Positions 53,466 through 62,178 of a DNA stretch of 64,000 nt are shown here, in pieces (the stretch's first letter is position 1; each line of letters begins with the position of its first letter). Origin of the DNA: Actinomyces slackii (lineage in GTDB: Bacteria > Actinomycetota > Actinomycetes > Actinomycetales > Actinomycetaceae). The notes beneath the pieces are model-generated. The model searched no databases. It was not told the origin of the DNA and saw only the letters and a list, made by a program, of their open reading frames with translations. The DNA is taken from the NCBI RefSeq assembly GCF_900637295.1, contig NZ_LR134363.1, positions 2,542,001 through 2,606,000 of the forward strand, given 5' to 3'. Both the position numbers and the translations under genes were made by a program.

Positions 53466-56123
53466 TCAGGAGCGCAGCTCGGCGCCCATAGCCTTGGCGG
53501 CCCGCTTGACCACGCGCTTGCGCACCGCTGCCGTCTCCTCGGCGGTCAGGGTGCGATCACTGGCGCGCAGGCGCAGGGCGAAGGCCAGGGACTTGCGCCC
53601 CTGCCCCAGTTGGGGGCCGCGGAAGACATCGAAGAGCCGCAGGTCCTCCAGGAGGGCTCCGGCGCCGGCGCGCACCACGGACTCCACCTCGGCGGCGGTG
53701 ACGGACTCATCGACGACCAGGGCGATGTCCTCCTTGGCGGCGGGGAAGGTGGAGATCGGGGCGACCTGCAGGACCCCGCGGCCCAGAGCCGCCTCCAGCA
53801 TGGGCTCCAGGTCGATCTCCACGGCGCACGCCCGCTCGGGGAGCCCCAGAGCCCGGGTCACGCGCGGGTGCAGCTCGCCGGCATGGCCGACGACCTGGCC
53901 CGCCACGATCTCCTTGCCGCGCCGGGTGCTGGGCAGGCGCAGCTCGGCCAGGCGCCCGGGATGCCAGGGGGCAACCGGGGCCGGGGGCGCGACGGTCTCC
54001 AGGCTCAGCCCCAGGGCACGGCCAACGGTGCGCGCGATCTCAATGGCATCGGCCCAGTCCCAGGCGCGCCCGGCGCCCAGGACTCCCGGGCTCTCCTTGG
54101 CGCCCGTCACGATGGCGGCCGCATGCATGGGCTGCCGGGGAACGCCGGCCGCCAGCGCGGCGATCTCCTCATCGCTGGGGCGGTGGTCAACCCCGGGGAT
54201 CGCGGCGGGCACCGTGCCCTGGGCCAGGGTGACCGAGCCGACCTCGAAGACGGCGACATCGGGCAGCCCTCGGGAGATGTTGCGGGCAGCGGTCTCCACC
54301 AGGGAGTCCAGGATGGAGGTGCGCAGCCAGGGGGCGTCCTCGGCCAGGGGGTTGGCCAGCCGCACGGCCTGGCGGCGCGGGTCGTCCTCGGGGATCTCCA
54401 GGAGGTCGTGCACCCCTCCGATGAAGGGGTAGGACAGCACCTGGGTCAGGCCTGCGCCGACCAGCGCGCGGACCGCCTCGCGGCTCAGGCGCTGGCGCCC
54501 GGTCAGCCCCGCGCCCGACGGAGCGCTGGGCACGATGGAGTCGATGGCCTCGTAGCCGTCGAGCCGGGCGATCTCCTCGGCGAAGTGGGCCGGCCCCACC
54601 AGGTCGGGCCGCCACGTCGGGGCAGTGATCTCGAGCAGCTCACGACCGGCGTCGTCGGCCCCGGCCGGGTTGACAGTGCAGCCAATGATCTCCAGCAGCT
54701 CGGTGACCCGGGACTTGCCGTAGGGCACGCCCGTCAGGCGCTCGGCCTCATCGGCGCGGATGATCTGCGGCGCAGGGGCGGTGGTGCGGTCGATGTCGGT
54801 GGCGATGGGCTCGGCCGTGCCCCCGCCGTACTCGACGAGCAGATCGACGGCCCGCTGGGCGGCCACGGGAGCCAGTGCTGTGTCCACCCCGCGCTCATTG
54901 CGCTTGGAGGACTCGGTGGGCAGGCGGTGGCGGCGCGCGGAGCGGGCGATGGAGACCGGGTCGAAGTGCGCGGCCTCGATCAGCAGATCAGTGGTGGTGG
55001 CATCGACCTCGGCGGCGGCCCCGCCGAAGACACCGGCCAGCACCAGGGGGCGCGATCCCTGACCATCCGGGGAGTCGCTGATGACCAGGTCCTCGGGGTC
55101 CAGGGCGCGGGTGACCTCGTCGAGGAAGGTCAGGGTCTCCCCCGCCCTGGCCCGGCGCACCACGATGGGGGCGGCGAGCTTGCCCAGGTCGAAGGCGTGC
55201 AGGGGCTGGCCCAGGTCCAGCATGACGTAGTTGGTGACATCCACGGCCAGGGAGATGGGGCGCATGCCGGCGGCGGTGAGCCGGTCGCGCATCCACGCCG
55301 GGGAGGGCGCTGCCGGGTCGATGCCCCGCACCACGCGCGCCACGTAGCGGTCCGCCCCGGGGCGGCCGTGGATGGGGCTGGGGCCCTCGGCGATGGTGAC
55401 CGGGTAGCCGTCAGGGCCAGCCGCGGCGATCCCGTTCGGGTAGAGGCCGGGGTTGGCGCCGTCGGCGGGGTCGGTGTAGGCCGCCCCGGTGGCGTGTGAG
55501 TACTCGCGGGCCACGCCGCGCATGGAGAAGCAGTAGCCCCGGTCCGGGGTCACGTTGATCTCCAGGACCTCCTCCCCCAGCCCGAGCAGGGGCAGGGCAT
55601 CGGTGCCCGGGGCGGGAGGCTCCTCGCCGTCGTGCCCGTTGGCGGCCAGGTAGTCCTGCAGGACGATGATGCCGTCATGGTCCTCGCCGATGCCCAGCTC
55701 GCGGGCCGAGCAGATCATGCCGTCGGAGACATGGCCGTAGGTCTTGCGGGCGGCGATGGCGAAGTCGCCGGGCAGGACGGCCCCGGGCAGGCTGACCACC
55801 ACGGAGTCCCCCACCGCGAAGTTGTGGGCGCCGCAGACGATCCCACGGCTGGGCAGCTCCGAGGGCTCCTTGCCGGTGCCGGGGGCGTCATTGTGCTCGG
55901 GCCCCACATCCACGCGGCAGTAGTTGATGATCTTGCCGTTGGACTGCTCCTTGGACTCCAGGGTCAGGACGCGCCCGACGACCAGCGGGCCGGTCACGGA
56001 GGGGGGAACGATCCGCTCCTCCTCCAGGCCCACGCGCACCAGATCGGCGGCGAGCTGCTCGGCGCTCAGGCCACTGGGGACCTCGACGTGCTCGCGCAGC
56101 CACTCCAGGGGGATGTATGGCAT
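53466..56123 (-). CDS. pheT: Phenylalanyl-tRNA synthetase beta subunit
   Basis: The 885-residue subunit has the N-terminal tRNA-binding OB-like domain, then B3/B4 editing (GADRYVARVVRGI), B5, and a C-terminal ferredoxin-like anticodon domain (PISTFPAAKEDIALVVDESV). With PheS it forms the tetramer that charges tRNA-Phe. The start MPYIPLEWLREHVE at 56123 matches the family and lies one base after the pheS stop. The frame continues open upstream in the pheS region but out of frame with it. Confidence 0.97.
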   Translation of the reverse strand: MPYIPLEWLREHVEVPSGLSAEQLAADLVRVGLEEERIVPPSVTGPLVVGRVLTLESKEQSNGKIINYCRVDVGPEHNDAPGTGKEPSELPSRGIVCGAHNFAVGDSVVVSLPGAVLPGDFAIAARKTYGHVSDGMICSARELGIGEDHDGIIVLQDYLAANGHDGEEPPAPGTDALPLLGLGEEVLEINVTPDRGYCFSMRGVAREYSHATGAAYTDPADGANPGLYPNGIAAAGPDGYPVTIAEGPSPIHGRPGADRYVARVVRGIDPAAPSPAWMRDRLTAAGMRPISLAVDVTNYVMLDLGQPLHAFDLGKLAAPIVVRRARAGETLTFLDEVTRALDPEDLVISDSPDGQGSRPLVLAGVFGGAAAEVDATTTDLLIEAAHFDPVSIARSARRHRLPTESSKRNERGVDTALAPVAAQRAVDLLVEYGGGTAEPIATDIDRTTAPAPQIIRADEAERLTGVPYGKSRVTELLEIIGCTVNPAGADDAGRELLEITAPTWRPDLVGPAHFAEEIARLDGYEAIDSIVPSAPSGAGLTGRQRLSREAVRALVGAGLTQVLSYPFIGGVHDLLEIPEDDPRRQAVRLANPLAEDAPWLRTSILDSLVETAARNISRGLPDVAVFEVGSVTLAQGTVPAAIPGVDHRPSDEEIAALAAGVPRQPMHAAAIVTGAKESPGVLGAGRAWDWADAIEIARTVGRALGLSLETVAPPAPVAPWHPGRLAELRLPSTRRGKEIVAGQVVGHAGELHPRVTRALGLPERACAVEIDLEPMLEAALGRGVLQVAPISTFPAAKEDIALVVDESVTAAEVESVVRAGAGALLEDLRLFDVFRGPQLGQGRKSLAFALRLRASDRTLTAEETAAVRKRVVKRAAKAMGAELRS

Positions 56124-56124
56124 G

Positions 56125-57210
56125 TCAGTGTCCCTTTCCAGTGGAGCCGAACTGCTGGGAGAAGCGGATGTCTCCCTCGACGATGTCATGCATGTCGGAG
56201 ATGCCGTGGCGCAGCATGAGCGTGCGCTCCAGGCCCATGCCGAAGGCGAAGCCCGTGTAGACCTCGGGATCGATGCCGCACGCCGTGAGCACATTGGGGT
56301 TGACCATGCCGCAGCCGCCCCACTCGATCCAACCGGCGCCGCCCTTCTTCTGTGGGAACCACAGGTCCATCTCGGCGCTGGGCTCGGTGAAGGGGAAGAA
56401 GGAGGGGCGCAGGCGGGCGCGGGCCTCGGGGCCGAACATGGACTTGGCGAAGTGGTCGAGGGTGCCCTTGAGGTGGGCCATGGTCAGGCCCTTGTCCACC
56501 GCCAGGCCCTCGACCTGGTGGAAGACCGGGGTGTGGGTGGCATCGAGCTCATCGGAGCGGAAGACCTTGCCGGGGCAGGCCACGTAGAGGGGCGGCTGCC
56601 CGCCCAGCATGACGCGGGCCTGGACCGGGGAGGTGTGCGTGCGCAGGACCAGGTTGGAGGGGTCCCCGGGCTGGGCGCCGACGGACTCGCCCTGGATGTA
56701 GAAGGTGTCCTGCATCTGGCGGGCGGGATGATCGGTGTCGAAGTTGAGAGCGTCGAAGTCGTACCACTCGTGCTCGACCTCGGGGCCCTCGGCGATGGAC
56801 CAGCCCATGGAGATGAAGAAGTCCGAGATCTCCTCGATGAGCAGGTCAAGGGGGTGGCGGGCGCCCACGGGTCCGCGGAGGTTGGGGACGGTGACATCCA
56901 CCGCCTCGGTGCGCAGCATCTCCTCCTCTGCGGCGGCCTCCAGCTCGGCCTGCCGGGCGCTCAGCGCGCCGGTGATGCGTCCGCGCGCGGCGCCGATGAG
57001 CTTGCCGGCGGTGGGCTTGTCCGCCTTGTCGAGGGCTCCGATGCCGCGGTTGGTGCGGGCGAGCACCGAGGAGTCGCCCGTGTAGGCCAGGCGGGTCTCC
57101 TTGAGTGCGGCCAGGTCCGTGGCGGCGGCGATGGCCGCGAGGGCCTCCTCGACGAGGGCGTTGATGCCCGCCTCGTCCAGTGGCGAGAGCGCGCCGGATA
57201 CGTCAGTCAT
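56125..57210 (-). CDS. pheS: Phenylalanyl-tRNA synthetase alpha subunit
   Basis: The 361-residue catalytic subunit has class II motifs: HPLDLLIEEISDFFISMGWS (motif 1 region), VFRSDELDATHTPVFHQVEG (motif 2) and GFAFGMGLERTLMLRHGISD (motif 3). It pairs with PheT downstream. A possible -10 (TAACCT on the minus strand, about 35 bases upstream of the ATG) precedes the gene. A 122-bp MITE-like element starts about 110 bases upstream of the ATG, on the far side of this promoter. Confidence 0.97.
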   Translation of the reverse strand: MTDVSGALSPLDEAGINALVEEALAAIAAATDLAALKETRLAYTGDSSVLARTNRGIGALDKADKPTAGKLIGAARGRITGALSARQAELEAAAEEEMLRTEAVDVTVPNLRGPVGARHPLDLLIEEISDFFISMGWSIAEGPEVEHEWYDFDALNFDTDHPARQMQDTFYIQGESVGAQPGDPSNLVLRTHTSPVQARVMLGGQPPLYVACPGKVFRSDELDATHTPVFHQVEGLAVDKGLTMAHLKGTLDHFAKSMFGPEARARLRPSFFPFTEPSAEMDLWFPQKKGGAGWIEWGGCGMVNPNVLTACGIDPEVYTGFAFGMGLERTLMLRHGISDMHDIVEGDIRFSQQFGSTGKGH

Positions 57211-57320
57211 GTGCGAGCGCCTTCCATGTGGTACGTCGCGCCTAGGTTAGTCCGGCGGCTGCGAGGGCCTGAAATCGTGGCAGGCAGCAGCGCCCCTGAA
57301 AGCCGGCGCGAGGGGCGCTT

Positions 57321-57442
57321 TGTCCACCGTGAACAGCTTTAAGACTCGCCACCGCTTGCCGCGTTGGCAAACGCGCAGGTCAGAACGCCTTTGCCGCGTG
57401 GGACCCGGGCGCGGAGGCGGTTAAAGCTGTTCACGGTGGACA
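57321..57442. repeat. MITE-like palindromic element, copy 1
   Basis: The 122-bp element has perfect 22-bp terminal inverted repeats (57321-57342 TGTCCACCGTGAACAG... and 57421-57442 ...CTGTTCACGGTGGACA). It also holds an inner hairpin, CGCGTT-GGCA-AACGCG. It encodes nothing. An almost identical copy (four differences) lies at 58186-58307 in the same orientation, on the other side of the toxin-antitoxin module. I see no target-site duplication and no transposase. Confidence 0.85.
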
Positions 57443-57464
57443 GTCTGACTCAGGCGATCGACCA

Positions 57465-57484
57465 GTGTGCTACATTTGCTACGA
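57465..57484 (+). promoter_or_regulatory. Operator/promoter candidate of toxin-antitoxin module 2
   Basis: GTGTGCTACATTTGCTACGA carries two TGCTAC boxes nine bases apart, the same pair as upstream of module 1 (there ten apart). The first box makes an extended -10 (TGC-TACATT). It lies about 23 bases after MITE copy 1 and 10 bases before the antitoxin ATG. Confidence 0.6.
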
Positions 57485-57494
57485 GGTGAGTGGA

Positions 57495-57752
57495 ATGCAG
57501 AGTCTCGCACATCGCAGGTTGCGCAACGAGAGCGCGGAGGTGCTCCGGCGGGTTCAGGCCGGCCAGTCCTTCCGCATCACCAACCACGGGCAGGCCGTCG
57601 CACTGCTCATCCCCGTGCCGGACGAGCCTCTCGAGCAGCTGCGTGCCGCGGGGGCGACGATCCCGGCAACCGGTTGCGACTTCACCGCCCTGGAACGAGT
57701 GGACAGCCTGACCAGCCGGGAGGTCCTTGATGACCTTCGAGGCGACAGGTGA
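57495..57752 (+). CDS. Phd/YefM-family antitoxin (module 2)
   Basis: The 85-residue protein starts MQSLAHRRLRNESAEVLRR and continues VQAGQSFRITNHGQAVALL. It is homologous to the antitoxin at 41359 and has the same Phd/YefM fold, with a charged C-terminal half for toxin binding. I start at the ATG at 57495 with GAGG/GAGTGG upstream; an earlier GTG at 57465 lies inside the operator. Its stop overlaps the toxin's GTG start (GTGA, 57749-57752). It lies between the two MITE-like copies. Confidence 0.85.
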   Translation: MQSLAHRRLRNESAEVLRRVQAGQSFRITNHGQAVALLIPVPDEPLEQLRAAGATIPATGCDFTALERVDSLTSREVLDDLRGDR

Positions 57753-58207
57753 GGACCCCGACCTCCGAGCCCATGGCGGCGCTCGCCAGTGGCACGCTCA
57801 TCTACGTCGACACCTCCGCAGCGCTCAAGCTCCTCATCAATGAGCCGGAGTCATCGCGACTGGCGCGATGGCTCCAGGATGCCGTGCTCGATGAGTGCGT
57901 CCTGTGCTCCTCGCTCCTCCTGCACACCGAGTTGCACTGCGCCTGCGCGCGCCGCGCCGCCCTCAAGACCTCTGTGGTCGACAGCCTGTTGGCGGGCATC
58001 GAACTCGTCGACCTGTCTCGGGATCACCTGTTGCAGGCCTCTCGGGCACGCAGCGGTCTGCGAGCCGCGGACGCCATCCACCTCACCGTCGCCACGATGA
58101 CCGGCGCACAAGCACTTGTGACCTACGACCATGAGATGAGCCGCGCAGCGGTCGCGATCGGCATGCGCGTCTACGCACCGGGTTCTGTCCACCGTGAACA
58201 GTTTTAA
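57749..58207 (+). CDS. PIN-domain toxin (module 2) with C-terminus supplied by a MITE
   Basis: The 152-residue protein has PIN acids: Asp21 in IYVDTSAALKL, Glu in LLLHTELHCAC, Asp in GLRAADAIHL and Asp in LVTYDHEM. It is paralogous to the toxin at 40952. The GTG at 57749 overlaps the antitoxin stop; an ATG at 57773 is possible. The last residues, after APGS, read VHREQF and the stop TAA. Those bases are the left end of MITE copy 2, so an insertion replaced the original C-terminus. The nuclease core looks complete, so activity may be kept. Confidence 0.87.
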   Translation: MRTPTSEPMAALASGTLIYVDTSAALKLLINEPESSRLARWLQDAVLDECVLCSSLLLHTELHCACARRAALKTSVVDSLLAGIELVDLSRDHLLQASRARSGLRAADAIHLTVATMTGAQALVTYDHEMSRAAVAIGMRVYAPGSVHREQF

Positions 58208-58307
58208 GACTCACCACCGCTTGCCGCGTTGGCAAACGCGCAGGTCGGAGCGCCTTTGCCGCGTGGGACCCGGGCGCGGAGGCGGTTAAAGCTGTTCACG
58301 GTGGACA
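58186..58307. repeat. MITE-like palindromic element, copy 2
   Basis: This 122-bp copy matches 57321-57442 at all but four positions, in the same orientation, with a 865-bp period. One mismatch in its left terminal repeat makes the 22-bp inverted repeats imperfect. It overlaps the last 22 bases of the PIN toxin gene, giving its stop codon, and ends 20 bases before the stop of the convergent transporter gene. Its strong stem-loop may act as a terminator for both. Confidence 0.85.
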
Positions 58308-58327
58308 GATTCCGGGCGCTCGGCGCC

Positions 58328-59209
58328 TCATCGGGTGCGGGCCTCGATGCGACGAGCCAGGACTCCCAGGGCCCAATTGGCCAGCAGGTAGATGGCGGCG
58401 ATGACCACGTAGGTCTGCAGGTAGACATCCATGCTGTACTCGCTGCGGGTGAAGGTCTCCAGGCGCCGTCCGGCGTACATGAGCTCGTTGTAGGCCACGA
58501 CGTATCCCAGCGAGGTGTCCTTGAGGATGGTGACCAGCTGGGTGATGAGGGTCGGCAGCATCATGCGCAGCGCCTGGGGCGCCAGGATGAGGCGCATGGT
58601 CTGGCCACGGCTGAGCCCCAGTGCCTCGGCGGCCTCGCTCTGCCCCGCGTCCAGGGCCCTGACTCCTGACCTGAAGACCTCGGCGGTGGTGGCGGAGGAG
58701 CACATGATGATGGGGATGACGAGCATCCAGATGACGGGGAAGGTATAGCCCGTCAGCGGCGGCACGCCCAGGAGGAAGAAGTAGACGAGGAGCAGCATGG
58801 GGATGGCGCGCATGGCGTCGATCCACAGGCCGACGACCCCGCGCACCACGGCGTTGCGCGCCATGCGCGCCCAGCCGAGCAGGATCCCCAGGGGGAAGGA
58901 GGCGACAGCGGCGATGCCCGCCGCGATGAGGCTGTCGCGCAGCGCTCCCCCGAGGAATGCGACGGTGCTCTGCCCGAGGAAGTAGCGCCACTTGGGGTAG
59001 GCCAGCTCGCCGTTGATGCCGGCCTGGTGGAGTGCCAGGCCGGCGATGGTGGCCATGACAATCACAGCCAGGATGGAGCCGATGAGAATCCGACTGCGGC
59101 CCTTGGGGCCCGGGGCGTCGAAGAGGAGGTCCGCGTCGGAGGCGGCCTGGGGGCGCCGTCGGCCCAGGCGGGTTCCCAGTGCGGTGGTCAGTACTGCCGG
59201 GGAGGTCAT
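58328..59209 (-). CDS. Amino-acid ABC transporter permease (GluD-like)
   Basis: The 293-residue permease of the polar amino-acid type has a cytoplasmic N-terminal stretch of about 40 residues and five or more hydrophobic segments. The EAA-like loop SEAAEALGLSRGQTMRLILA docks the ATPase. It starts at 59209, overlapping the previous permease stop by four bases. The order ATPase-binding protein-permease-permease matches gluABCD of Corynebacterium. The substrate, glutamate or a related acidic amino acid, is inferred. Its stop faces MITE copy 2. Confidence 0.9.
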   Translation of the reverse strand: MTSPAVLTTALGTRLGRRRPQAASDADLLFDAPGPKGRSRILIGSILAVIVMATIAGLALHQAGINGELAYPKWRYFLGQSTVAFLGGALRDSLIAAGIAAVASFPLGILLGWARMARNAVVRGVVGLWIDAMRAIPMLLLVYFFLLGVPPLTGYTFPVIWMLVIPIIMCSSATTAEVFRSGVRALDAGQSEAAEALGLSRGQTMRLILAPQALRMMLPTLITQLVTILKDTSLGYVVAYNELMYAGRRLETFTRSEYSMDVYLQTYVVIAAIYLLANWALGVLARRIEARTR

Positions 59210-59862
59210 GAGCGCGCTCCTGGGGTGGCGGTGACGGCCCGCTCGACAAGCGCGCCGATCTTGGTGGCGCCAAAGGCGATGCCCAGGTAGATGAGCCCGG
59301 ACAGCAGGAAGGTGATGACGGCCTCGGCGTAGACGATGTTGAGCTGCTGAGTGACATTGGTCAGCTCGCGCACGCCGATGGCCGCGGCCAGCGAGGAGCC
59401 GATGAGGCAGGAGATGAAGATGTTGACCAGCGGCTGGATGGTGCGTGCGAAGGCCTGGGGCAAGACGATGGCGCGGATGATGAACCCGAAGGGCATGCCC
59501 AGTGCTCGGGCCGCCTCGATCTGCCCCTTGGGCACGGAGTTGACGCCGCTGCGCAGCGTCTCGCAGACGAATCCGGAGGCGGAGAAGACGATGGCGGTAA
59601 CGGCCGACCAGAACAGGGAGATGCCCACGCCGACCCTGGGGGCGCCGAAGGCCAGCAGGATCATGAAGCACAGCGTGGGGATGTTGCAGGCGACTGTCAC
59701 CCAGGCGGTGGCCAGTAGTCGCAGTGGCGGGATGGGGCCGACCCTGAAGACCGTCATGACCGCCCCCAGGATGAGGGCGCCGGCGTAGGCGAGCAGGGCG
59801 ATGATGACGGTGGTGGCCAGTCCCCAGCCGATCATCCCCAGGTTGTCGGTGATGACGTCCAT
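59206..59862 (-). CDS. Amino-acid ABC transporter permease (GluC-like)
   Basis: The 218-residue membrane permease has about five hydrophobic segments and the docking loop GQIEAARALGMPFGFIIRAI. It forms a heterodimer with the GluD-like permease encoded next. It is the third gene of the operon, 81 bases after the binding protein. Length is normal for the HisMQ/GluC family. The substrate is uncertain. Confidence 0.92.
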   Translation of the reverse strand: MDVITDNLGMIGWGLATTVIIALLAYAGALILGAVMTVFRVGPIPPLRLLATAWVTVACNIPTLCFMILLAFGAPRVGVGISLFWSAVTAIVFSASGFVCETLRSGVNSVPKGQIEAARALGMPFGFIIRAIVLPQAFARTIQPLVNIFISCLIGSSLAAAIGVRELTNVTQQLNIVYAEAVITFLLSGLIYLGIAFGATKIGALVERAVTATPGARS

Positions 59863-59943
59863 GCGGTTCCTCCTCAGGGGCGGTGCGGCGAGGGTCGGGG
59901 CCCGGAGCCAGGGCCGACGGCGGCTGACCCCGGCCCCGGGGGC

Positions 59944-60951
59944 TCAGCTGGCGGGCGAGGCGCTGTCCTGCGCCCCGGCGCTGGGGTCGGCGGGGGCGGC
60001 GGTCTCAGAGCCGGGGACGGATCCGAGGGCCGGTGGCTTGGGAGCGTCGCCGCCGGTGATCTCACCGATGGTGGCCTGCCAGATCTTCTCCCAGGTGCCG
60101 TCCTCGTAGATGGCGGTCAGGAAGCTGTTGACGAACTCCTGGGCGTCGGAGTCCTTGGGCAGCCCGATGCCGTAGGGGTCCTCGGTGAAGGGCTCGCCGA
60201 CGATCTTGTAGGAGTCGTCCTTGGCGACGTGGGACAGCAGCAGGGCCTGGTCGACGACGTAGGCCTGGACGTGGCCGCTGCCCAGCGCGGCGAGGCACTT
60301 GCCGTCATCCTCGAACTGGACGGCCTCCGCCTTGGGGGCGTGCTCGCTCAGGGCCGGTCCGGAGGAGGATCCGGACTGGACGGCGACCTTGACTCCGGCC
60401 AGGTCATCGAGGCTCTTGATCTCGGTGTTGTCCGCCTTGACCAGGATGGCCTGGCCCGAGGAGTAGTAGGGGCCGGCGAAGGAGATCTTCTCGGCGCGCT
60501 CGGGGGTGATGGTGTAGGTGGCGAAGACGGCCTGGACCTGCTTGTTCTCCAGAAAGCTCTCACGGGTGTCGGAGGTGGCCTGGACGACCTCGACGAGACT
60601 GGCTGCGTCGTCGCCTCCGATGATGTAGCGGGCCAGGGCCTGGGAGATTCCGGCGTCGAAGCCCTTGAGCTGGCCGGTGGTGGGGTTCTCCTGGGAGAAG
60701 ACCAGGGAGGTCTTGGTGCCTCCGGTCTTGAGCTTCCCGGTCTTCTTGATGGCGGAGGCCCAGGTGGAGGCGGCGACGGCGTCCTCGTCGGCCAGGGGTC
60801 CGGAGTTGATGGCCTTCTTGTAGGCCTCGGAGGCATCGCCGCTGGCGACGGCGTTGCCGTCGGCTCCGGTGTCGGAGCAGGCGGCCAGGACTGCGGCCAC
60901 GGCTGCGGCTCCGGATGCGCCCAGGGCGGCGCGGCGGGTCAGGGTGAGCAT
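59944..60951 (-). CDS. Amino-acid ABC transporter substrate-binding lipoprotein (GluB-like)
   Basis: The 335-residue protein has a signal peptide with lipobox VLAACSD and Cys25 as anchor. A family 3 solute-binding fold follows (LKGFDAGISQALARYIIGG, TITPERAEKISFAGPYYSSG). The last 40 residues are Pro/Ala/Ser-rich and look like a tether or unfolded tail. It should capture glutamate or a similar amino acid. It is the second gene of the operon, after the ATPase, separated by 33 bases. Confidence 0.92.
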   Translation of the reverse strand: MLTLTRRAALGASGAAAVAAVLAACSDTGADGNAVASGDASEAYKKAINSGPLADEDAVAASTWASAIKKTGKLKTGGTKTSLVFSQENPTTGQLKGFDAGISQALARYIIGGDDAASLVEVVQATSDTRESFLENKQVQAVFATYTITPERAEKISFAGPYYSSGQAILVKADNTEIKSLDDLAGVKVAVQSGSSSGPALSEHAPKAEAVQFEDDGKCLAALGSGHVQAYVVDQALLLSHVAKDDSYKIVGEPFTEDPYGIGLPKDSDAQEFVNSFLTAIYEDGTWEKIWQATIGEITGGDAPKPPALGSVPGSETAAPADPSAGAQDSASPAS

Positions 60952-60984
60952 GGGCGTTCCTTTCGTGGTGGCGGCGCGGCGCCG

Positions 60985-61785
60985 TCAGTGGCTCAGGACC
61001 TTGGACAGGAAGTCGCGGGCGCGCTCGGTGCGCGGTGAGGTGAAGAAGGTGGCGGGGTCGCCCTCCTCGACGATCTGGCCGGCGTCCATGAAGACGACGC
61101 GGTCGGCGACGTTGCGGGCGAATCCCATCTCGTGGGTGACCACGAGCATGGTCATGCCGGTGGCGGCGAGGTCGCCGATGACGTCGAGGACCTCGTTGAT
61201 CATCTCGGGATCCAGTGCGGAGGTGGGCTCATCGAAGAGCATGATCTTGGGGTCCATGGCCAGGGCCCGGGCGATGGCCACGCGCTGGGCCTGGCCGCCG
61301 GAGAGCTGACCGGGGCGCTTGGCGGCCTGGTCGGCCAGGCCGACGCGCTCCAGGAGCTCATGAGCCCGGGCAACGGCCTTGTCCTTGGGGATGCCGCGCA
61401 CGTTGATGGGCGCCAGGGTGATGTTGTCCAGGACGGTGCGGTGCGGGAAGAGGTTGAAGGACTGGAAGACCATGCCGACCTCGGCGCGCAACTGTGCGAG
61501 CTCGGCACCCTCCTCGGGCAGGGGCGTGCCATCGATGATGATGCTGCCGCTGGTGATGGTCTCCAGGCGGTTGATAGTGCGGCACAGGGTGGACTTGCCC
61601 GAGCCCGAGGCTCCGATGACGGCGACGACCTCGCCCTGCCTGATGTCCAGGGACACGCCATCCAGGGCGGTGAAGTCCCCGAAGCGCTTGGTGACCTCGC
61701 TGATGCGCACCAGCGGCAGTTCGTCGGACGACGTGTCAGGAGCGTTGTCCTGCGCCTGGTCGTGGGGGTTGGGAGCAATGTTCAC
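60985..61785 (-). CDS. Amino-acid ABC transporter ATP-binding protein (GluA-like)
   Basis: The 266-residue ATPase has Walker [10 protein letters not shown], the signature [19 protein letters not shown], and Walker [36 protein letters not shown] is typical of polar amino-acid transporters. I start it at the GTG at 61785 because GAGG lies five bases upstream. A TTG start 33 bases earlier is possible but weak. It is the first gene of the four-gene operon and has a promoter candidate at 61957-61987. Confidence 0.93.
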   Translation of the reverse strand: MNIAPNPHDQAQDNAPDTSSDELPLVRISEVTKRFGDFTALDGVSLDIRQGEVVAVIGASGSGKSTLCRTINRLETITSGSIIIDGTPLPEEGAELAQLRAEVGMVFQSFNLFPHRTVLDNITLAPINVRGIPKDKAVARAHELLERVGLADQAAKRPGQLSGGQAQRVAIARALAMDPKIMLFDEPTSALDPEMINEVLDVIGDLAATGMTMLVVTHEMGFARNVADRVVFMDAGQIVEEGDPATFFTSPRTERARDFLSKVLSH

Positions 61786-61956
61786 GAGCACCTCGTCTCG
61801 TTGTGGGCGGATGGGCAAGGCTGATGAGCTGTCTCACCGACAGCAACAGCAACACATCCGCATGCGCACTGCATTCCCCTATCTCACGGCGTCCCGGGCC
61901 GACGGCTCTGTGTCCCTACGCAGGGGGCCGCCGTCGGTCGCGGCTAGTCGCCACAG

Positions 61957-61987
61957 AGGCTAGCACCGCGCGGGACGGCGCCGTCAA
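61957..61987 (-). promoter_or_regulatory. Candidate promoter of the amino-acid transporter operon
   Basis: On the minus strand TTGACG (61982-61987) is followed by a 19-base spacer and the extended -10 TGC-TAGCCT (-10 at 61957-61962). The spacer is longer than ideal, but the TGCTAGnnT match repeats that of pyrG and of the TIR gene. The resulting leader would be about 165 bases. Confidence 0.45.
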
Positions 61988-62163
61988 CGCGTCCCAGCAC
62001 ATGGCGTGGCAACGACCGTGAGCCAGCATGCACCAGCGCCCAGCCCGATCCCCGCACGCCCAGGAGGATCGCCACGGAAGCGCGGATCGCAGGCAAGGCA
62101 TCCACTGCCTCACTCTGGATACCAACGCTGTCCCACAAATACGACCTGCAACCGCCGGAAGAA

Positions 62164-62172
62164 TGCTAGCGT
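62164..62172 (+). promoter_or_regulatory. Extended -10 promoter of the TIR-SLOG gene, leaderless
   Basis: TGC-TAGCGT (TGC at 62164-62166, -10 at 62167-62172) lies six bases before the ATG at 62179, so transcription would begin at or near the A of the ATG. No good -35 is seen, as is usual for extended -10 promoters. No Shine-Dalgarno sequence precedes the ATG, which agrees with a leaderless message. Confidence 0.55.
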
Positions 62173-62178
62173 AGTGGC

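Larger units (their letters stand above)
61786..62178. other. Intergenic region between divergent transporter operon and TIR-SLOG gene
   Basis: This gap of about 390 bases separates the amino-acid transporter (minus) from the plus-strand immune-like gene. It holds a candidate promoter for each. An inverted repeat CCGACGGC/GCCGTCGG at 61899-61906 and 61930-61937 lies in the transporter leader. The sequence to the right of about 62100 becomes less GC-rich, which marks the start of the accessory gene. I see no integrase, att-like repeat or tRNA. Confidence 0.6.

Noticed and set aside
53346..55499. A 717-codon open frame on the plus strand opposite pheT
   Set aside because: It is the complement of a conserved pheT frame in high-GC DNA, where stop codons are rare on the opposite strand. 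It shows no recognisable domain.
57321..58307. A complete insertion sequence with transposase
   Set aside because: No transposase-like frame lies between or inside the repeats. The only genes between them are a Phd antitoxin and a PIN toxin.
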